DNA of 64,000 nt from Isoetes taiwanensis (lineage: Eukaryota > Streptophyta > Lycopodiopsida > Isoetales > Isoetaceae): positions 1,004,901 to 1,068,900 of the forward strand of contig JAJEKV010000030.1 in the NCBI GenBank assembly GCA_021234155.1, read 5' to 3'. Below the pieces are notes generated by a model that saw nothing but the letters and a program-made list of their open reading frames with translations, was not told the DNA's origin and made no database searches. Of the stretch, positions 58,053 to 64,000 are shown one piece after another. Numbering within the stretch: position 1 is the first letter of the stretch; the number at the start of each line of letters is the position of its first letter. A program made the position numbers and the translations under genes.

Positions 58053-60092
58053 TCATTCATCACAGCAGCAGCGTACAATGTTTAGAAAAAAGAGAGAGGG
58101 GTAGCCGACCATAGGAACAATATCAGACTACCCCATAAGAAAATATGCCAAGGCAATATAGGAGGGCAATGGCGACAACTTCTCATCGGGATAAAAAACC
58201 CCGCCCTTTCGGGTTTTCGAGGAAAACCCTAATGAGAAATGGTCGCCACCAACCTCGAATGTGGTGCCTGGAGAACAGAGAAAGGCGAACATAGAGCACG
58301 ACCCCCGACAATGGTGAAACTCCGAAGGTAACGAAGAGGAGGACGAAAGAACGAAAGCGGGGACCCCAAGAACTGGTGTAATCTAAGAAACCTGCAAGAC
58401 CAAAGAACTCCCAAAAAGCACCCGTAACGGTTAGAACCACAAAAATAGCCATAAAAGCGGAACCCACAAAGGACCGAAGAGAAGAGAAATAAAAATAGGT
58501 AGAAAAAGGAACACAACAGAAAAAGATAGCATCACCCCTGTGGGAAAAAACAACACCACGGGTGGAAAATCAAAAATATGCTTCACCCTCGAGGTGGAAA
58601 ATTTAGCATCACCCACAGGTGGAGAATAGCATAGTAGAATGTAAAAGAAACGATAACATGGAAAAGCCACACTCACAAGTGGAGAACACGAAAAAATAAA
58701 AATATATATAAATGAAAAGGAGGTATATGCCTACGCAACAAAGGGGAGGAAGGGGGGGAAGTACGAGCACCAAGAAGGTCTGGCGGAGAAGACGCCGATA
58801 ACGGTAGCGGAAAAACGACAATGGCCTTCATGGCGCTCGTCCTTTCCCGGTCGACGATCCGATGGCTCGGATCGATGGGATTCGGGAAAGGACTCGCGAG
58901 ACACAAAACCGGCCGACTACCAAAGGGACTTCCTTCACTATAAGCCCGGGGCCTTGCGACACCTCCAAGTGTTGAGCCGAAGCACATAACGAGAGTGAGA
59001 AGAAGAAGCGCGGCCAAGTGAAACCTGTGACCTCATGGAACACCAGAGCCCTTGCTGCAAAAGCTCCTCCCGCCCAAGGCAGAATGGTACCATCTTTGGG
59101 ATGGATTCAAGCCTATGGCAGAGAAGACACTCCCGCCACCACCCCCGGCGGTGGGATAAGATAAAGGCATAAAGAAGAGAAGAGGCGAGGAGCGAAAAGG
59201 AGACGCTGAGGGAGGATCGAGGGAGAGGATAAACAGGGTTAGAAATCGAGTATTTGAAGGATAGTGGCAGGGCGACAGACAAGCGGCAGGCAGCTAAAAG
59301 AATGGTATGACCGCGAGCAAGTTGGTCGCGCTTGGATGTGAATAAGAACATCAACATGATAAGGAAAAGGAAAGATCCGCCAATTGAGGCAAAGGGCCTC
59401 GAGATCACAAAAAGCGGCAAAGGATAGTACGACGAGAGCGCCGCGCTTGAGCAGAAGGAAAAAGAAGGGCGGGATGTGCGAAGTGAAGAACAATCAGCGT
59501 GAACATGCTGCGGCAAAAGAGGAAGAAAGGTACGAGGGGGCCGACTTATTTAAAAGAAGACTGACGCGCCAAAGAGGGTAAAGGTAAAGTGGCAGGAGAG
59601 GGAAGGTTGAAGATTTGATGAAAAAAGGAGATGGCCCCCACAAACCCAGAGCATCCGCAGTACATGAAGAACCCATCCAAAAGAACGGACCAAGCTCAAA
59701 AACAAACCCAACACACCCGATCATCCTAATAGCCATAGAAATAAAGAGAAACCATGCACAAGCAAGACAGACGAAAAAACAATCGATAGAAGCATACTGA
59801 GGATGGAAGAAGAACAAATCCGTAGAATTATGCTAAGCGTGGAAGAGAAGGGAACGTACCGTCCAAAGGATAATGACGAAAGTCGCCAGGCAGGAGCAAG
59901 CGGCGAGAAGGTGAAGCACGAGGCTGATAGAGAAGCTGGGGAAGAACTCCATCGAATGAAGGAACATCGAAGCTACGAGCACTAAGAAGGCTGCTGTGAG
60001 AAGACGCCGATAACCAGGCGGAAAACGACAATGGCCTCATATAGGCGCTCGTCCTTTCCCAGAATGACGATCCGATGGCTCGGATCGATGGG
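58053..60092. mobile_element. 2.04-kb insertion or capture inside Helitron B
   Basis: Copy A has only about 8 bp (GAGCCTAT) at this position. The inserted DNA is richer in GC than its surroundings. It contains a 16-bp-arm hairpin (58171-58247), a series of small CCACC/GGTGG hairpins (58528-58690) and a ~110-bp direct repeat (58757-58880 and 59984-60092). The repeat's second copy ends exactly at the right border (CGATCCGATGGCTCGGATCG). Long frames on the minus strand (for example 58938-59516) show no recognised domain. No terminal inverted repeat or LTR pair is obvious, so host-DNA capture or a non-autonomous element are both possible. Confidence 0.6.
58171..58247. other. Hairpin with 16-bp arms
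   Basis: GGCGACAACTTCTCAT pairs with ATGAGAAATGGTCGCC apart from two mismatches, around a loop containing CCCGCCCTTTCGGG. Confidence 0.8.
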
Positions 60093-60320
60093 ATTGTGTT
60101 TGTGACCTTATGGAATGATCAAAGGAAAAGAAATTAAGATCTAAATCTTATCTACTACATATATCCCCGTAGATACGAAAAGCGATGTAGCTCAATCCCC
60201 TAACATATTGCTTACCATCATATGCATAAAGTTCGAGTTGTACCACCATGCCCGACACACAATCTTAGATGCCCGGCATCGTCGGCAACAATACTACTAA
60301 CACATAATCAGCCAACGAAT

Positions 60321-60348
60321 GCCCAGCAACGCTGGGCACCGTTACTAG
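60321..60348 (+). other. Helitron 3' hairpin and CTAG terminus
   Basis: Perfect 7-bp stem, 3-base loop, then 7 bases before CTAG. The 3' hairpin marks the end of the transferred strand in rolling-circle models. Confidence 0.85.
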
Positions 60349-61930
60349 TGTCTATAATATATTTCGGAATTTGGACTGTTTTCGGCCTCTTGCCATTGGC
60401 ATCCCAGGCATAATGAATAGCATCTAAATTTTCATACCTTGAAGGATCGGAAGGATTAGGCCGCCAACGCTTAGTCAAGCAGTCTTTGTAGTCCCCTCCA
60501 GTAGGCTTCCACCACGATACAAAAATATGGCCAAAATATGTAGATTCTGGATCAAGAACAACATTCTCCTCTGCATATCCTAACCAAGTGGCGGTGTTAT
60601 CATCTCAGGTCGACTAGAACAAACATACCCTTTGTCACATATGCGTGAGGATCAAACTCTTCAAGAGGCAACAACTGGGCGGCCATCGGCCCGGGCCACA
60701 ATAAGATGGTAAAGGTCGTGTGACCAAGGCAGGATCACGTCGACGACCTGGAACAAATCTTTGTTTGTTCTAGAGGAGCTTGTCTTGTTTGTGGCCAAAA
60801 TGCATCATTTTGAGGACGCCCCTGAAGCAACATCCTCCAAAGAGATAAGAAGCCGGCTCCAATACTCAACACTTGCTTGGTGTATTGCCTTGCAAACAAG
60901 CTACTTTCTTGATTCTTACATATGTCCTTCCATAGGAGATGTATTTGTTGATGCTATCCTTCAACCACGGAAGATCTTTTCAATGTTGGTCTAGGAGGAA
61001 TATTTTGTGGCACACCACTTGGTATCATTGGCTGACCATGTTCATCCTCTTTCCACATTCTAACTCTGGAGAATCTGGCGGAAGCCACTCTTTATGTGTG
61101 GGGACGCATTTTGTATTGCATAACAGGCCAATCTCACGCCATCTTAAATTTGAAGAGCAATGGTTCGGTATGCCCAACCAGGTTGACCCTTATCGGGGGA
61201 TGAATCCTTCACAAAATCCTTCCAATTTGGAACTTCATCAATAAAGTATGGAATTGGGGATTTTGCATTGCATTTGCTAAACAAGTAAAGTAGCTCGGTA
61301 GTGTCAAAGCATCAGAGCCGAACTCATCAAGGTTGAAAAATTTCCAAATAAAGCATCAATATCATCATGGGTGTGGCGACCATCATAAAAGCCCACTTGG
61401 ATCTCATCAAAGACCTTAAGCCAAGTCAAATAAGATAAGTATGAAAAGACATACCTATTTTTGTTTTGCTCTTTTGCATTATCAAGTTGCAAATAGAGAT
61501 TTTGGGAAGAGGGTTGAACACCTCGGGATTCGTTGTAGTTGAAGTATTTGGCAATACTTCTCCCATGGAAGCAAGTTTGTTCTTCAAAGGATTGATGTCC
61601 TTGATTTGCTTGCATCCATTTGCAATCTGGCGAGGGCTTACTTCCACATAAGTCACCTATCTTGTCCTCTTGCACCAATTCCAAGTTATGCAATATTCTA
61701 GAAAGTGAACCAATGTGGAAGTTTGAATCATCTTTCCATAAATCAAGTGAAAAATGACCATAGGCACGACCACCATGCCCATGAGTCAAAGCTCTGTCAA
61801 AGCGCTCTTCAAGCGATCACCTCTCCATCAGATTTTTGCTAGATGATGACTTCTAGGCACTAAAGTCTTAACCTGATCCATCTTATCATGTATTATACAT
61901 AGATGATTTCGAGGGAGACCGCTGTGACCA
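60349..61930 (-). pseudogene. DUF7869-like protein gene, copy 2
   Basis: In protein order on the minus strand: IHDKMDQ near 61895-61875 (equivalent of LCIIHDKMDQQKT in copy 1). Then 61789-61304: YGHFSLDLWKDDSNFHIGSL, LYLQLDNAKEQNKNRYVFSY, GFYDGRHTHDDIDALFGNFS. A middle part near 60700-60950 includes KQRFVPGRRRDPALVTRP. The C-terminal block near 60600-60370 reads YFGHIFVSWWKPTGGDYKDC and RWRPNPSDPSRYENLDAIHY. The core motifs match copy 1, but the C-terminal block is preserved only here. Several frameshifts are present. Helitron B abuts the 3' end. Function unknown; the family is often transposon-associated. Confidence 0.65.
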
Positions 61931-63215
61931 TGCTCTCCAATGCCAATATTGACGCAAAGAGCGTTGCTCTAGCATATGAGCGACGTTGAATTGCAAGATT
62001 TCGTCTCTCTCTTGTATCTTTTGTTTTTTCCGGCTTTTGCTTAATTACCACGAGATGTTGCATTTAGAGAAGGCTGTATTTTTTTGCAATGCTAACAACG
62101 GAAATTCCCTTTTCCATATACTATAAAAGAGTTCAAGGCTCGGTTGTTCTGTAAGCTCTTCAACGATCGCTCCAACTTCTTTATGTATAAGCTTCTTATT
62201 AAGAATGGAAGGAAGCTTGCGTTACATTTTCTCTTACATCATCTCTACCTTTTTTGCTCCTATGGGGGAATACTTTTCAGCATTCTCTGAATGAATCTGT
62301 CTAGCACACATTGGTGGTGGCCATGTAGTGGATCACGGGCTTCTTAGAGCCGGTATTACCATGTTAAGGCTACCTTTGCACCTGCTTCAAATCTGTTTCT
62401 CCAATTGTAAAATGTTGGTTGGACTGATACCTAAAGCCATGCGCCACCCGAATGAGGGCAATTCCATCCCCTTGAGCACTATCTGTCCTCTCCTTCTCTC
62501 ATTGAGTAAGTCACTCAAAGACGTCAAAAAAAATCGTAACCCTTGCATTGTATGGTTGAGATAAAAATTCTTTTCTTAATTCACATACTTGATGCTTGGT
62601 AAGTTTCTTGTTGCAAGTATTTTTGCGGCGGCTTGTCTTCATGAACTTATTGATTGAAGTTGTGGAGCATAGCCTTTCCTCTTTGCTCTTTCCCTTGGGT
62701 TGTCTTGGAATCCTATGTGTGTAAGTATACTTCCTTTTTGTTTGAATTGAGCCTGAATGTTGTCCTCAAAAGATTCTATTTCCATATCCTCATTTTCTTT
62801 AGCTTCTCGAGCTTGCGGATGTTGTGAGACCAGTCCTTCCATCCTGCTGACATCACATCGCTATTTTCCCATTGTACAAGGTAATTTTCTGGCGGCCTTT
62901 TACAGACAAGCATGACATTTGAGATCCTCGTAATTAGTGCGGGAAGGATCTTTCCTACCTGAAGCCCCACCTTTGAGTCTCCTAAAAATTCGCCGTCAAC
63001 AAAGATCCATCACGGGGATCACCGAAGACAATTATGGCCTCGCATATTTGCCCGGTCACATGCATGAAGAATGTGGCAATGCTTATCCAAGAGATCAGTT
63101 CTTGAGAAACTAGGTGGTGGTTCATCATCATCGATGCTATCTGCTTGAGGAAAAGCGTGTACCTAGATCCCTTTGTAGGATCAATTTCTTCATCCGCATC
63201 GACATTGCCTCTCTG
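61931..63215 (-). pseudogene. Upstream coding remains, probably N-terminal part of copy 2 protein
   Basis: Minus-strand residues are protein-like in several frames: VGKILPALITRISNVMLVCK, PPENYLVQWENSDVMSAGWK, DWSHNIRKLEKLKKM (62970-62776), FEDNIQAQFKQKGS (near 62770), and SRYTLFLKQI near 63165. Assignment to the same gene rests on strand and proximity only. Confidence 0.35.
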
Positions 63216-63850
63216 ATTCTACAATCGAGGTCATTGATGGAGTAGCTAAATCAATGGCATGATATCTTATATCTTGCCGGGCCATTCGATAAACGTGCCC
63301 TGACCCTTTCAATGTTGTCGAGCCATCACATGGAATCGGAAGGATGTGGGTAGGCACCAAACCCTCGGTAACCGCTACGTTGAGTCGTCAACATTCTTCC
63401 CATGGATGCAAGTTCTATTCACCAAGACACCCTTACCAACCACGGTATTATTGCGACAAAGGTTCACCATATATTCTGCGGCCGCTTCTTGTTTGAAGAA
63501 GGGCGATCGACGACCGAGTCACACGATGATGTTGTGGAGGGACTACTAGGCAAGTTCGGGGTTTCGATATCGGGCGTTTCCGATGAGTAAGTTGGGGCTC
63601 CTTCCGCGATTATTTCACTTGATTTGAGGCCATTGATAAATGTCCCCGGCCCGGCAATGTTATACGCTCCCTCACGGAATGGGAAGCACATGGGTGGGCA
63701 CTATGGCAAGTGACCTCCCGACCACATTGCACCATGGAATGTTCACGCCATGCGAGATGGCCTCTATGCAATTCATGTCCCCGGCAACTACCACATCCCC
63801 ATCGACAAGGTTACGAGGGCCTTTTCTGTGAGAATCAATACACATATATA
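63216..63850 (-). pseudogene. Two tandem related domains, possibly DUF8039-like
   Basis: On the minus strand, 63830-63610 reads NLVDGDVVVAGDMNCIEAIS, HGVNIPWCNVVGRSLAIVPT, HVLPIP, then after a frameshift EGAYNIAGPGTFINGLKSSE. At 63450-63220 a second copy reads NTVVGKGVLVNRTCIHGKNV, VPTHILPIPCDGSTTLKGSG. The nucleotide match is clearest between 63281-63360 and 63630-63703. The pattern VVxxG..HG.....VPTHxLPIP resembles repeats found in plant transposon-associated proteins of the DUF8039 type, from memory and unverified. Confidence 0.35.
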
Positions 63851-64000
63851 TATATACTTGTTAGAGACATACAACCCTCGATGACATATACTTAGTGAAA
63901 ATAAGCGAAAATGTGAAAGAAATTATACGACATGAGACAAATGGCATTTTGCTCCATTTACGAAATGGCGGCGATCAGCTCATTACCTTTAAATGAGTAA
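63842..64000. other. Right-end spacer
   Basis: A short (AT)n run at 63845-63856. No gene recognised to the window edge. Confidence 0.4.

Larger units (their letters stand above)
55282..60348 (+). mobile_element. Helitron copy B, 5.07 kb, with internal insertion
   Basis: Begins TCCTATATTATAAAATTTTA after A (55281). Ends with a 3' hairpin (GCCCAGC, loop AAC, GCTGGGC at 60321-60337), then ACCGTTA and CTAG at 60345-60348, followed by T. These are the canonical Helitron end features. Apart from 58053-60092 it aligns throughout with copy A. No Rep/helicase is recognised, so it is probably mobilised in trans. Confidence 0.88.

Noticed and set aside
58183-59516. Several long minus-strand frames in the Helitron B insertion
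   Set aside because: Overlapping frames with hydrophobic, Ser/Leu-rich composition and no recognisable domain; copy-specific and unsupported.

Overview
This window looks like nuclear DNA of a land plant, made mostly of transposable elements and decaying genes. The plant assignment rests on remains of two plant gene families (DUF620; HAK/KUP/KT potassium transporter), introns with GT/AG borders, a Ty1/copia element with a tRNA-iMet-type primer site, Helitrons and plant-type LINEs. The LINE and DUF7869-like proteins suggest a non-seed plant (bryophyte, lycophyte or fern), but this is inference. No rRNA, tRNA, CRISPR array or bacterial operon was seen, and no gene is clearly intact.

Layout: 1-1827 is the 3' part of a LINE with a poly(A) tail. 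1950-5200 is AT-rich repeat DNA. 6114-7926 (minus) is a broken DUF7869-like gene. 8311-8477 is a 40-bp minisatellite. 9525-11365 holds a 575-580 bp direct duplication. 14128-15500 may hold remains of a membrane-protein gene. 19126-20370 is a DUF620 pseudogene with three recognisable exons. 22960-23260 is an RT scrap. 24845-25597 is a HAK/KUP/KT pseudogene. 25875-26450 is a threefold tandem repeat of about 180-190 bp.

27113-38419 is a Ty1/copia element with both LTRs, split by a 6.26-kb element with 22-bp terminal inverted repeats (29591-35849). That element in turn carries a 3.03-kb Helitron (30978-34006). The Helitron sits in a ~102-bp tandem repeat whose neighbouring units reveal the uninterrupted site. 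A second Helitron of the same family lies at 55282-60348 and carries a 2.04-kb internal insertion. It sits beside a second DUF7869-like gene (60350-61930, minus) with more coding remains to the end of the window.

Between these lie a 438-bp foldback element (39986-40423), a 2.34-kb TIR transposon with 5-bp target duplications (45355-47690), a LINE 3' fragment (48836-50085), exons of an unidentified minus-strand gene (52470-53399), and a tandem pair of small genes with matching TATA boxes (54166-55020).

A warning for every gene call: paired copies (two Helitrons, two LTRs) repeatedly disagree where one has CAG or CTG and the other has CG, CGG or ACG. This looks like a sequence-quality effect at methylated CHG sites, so some frameshifts may not be real.
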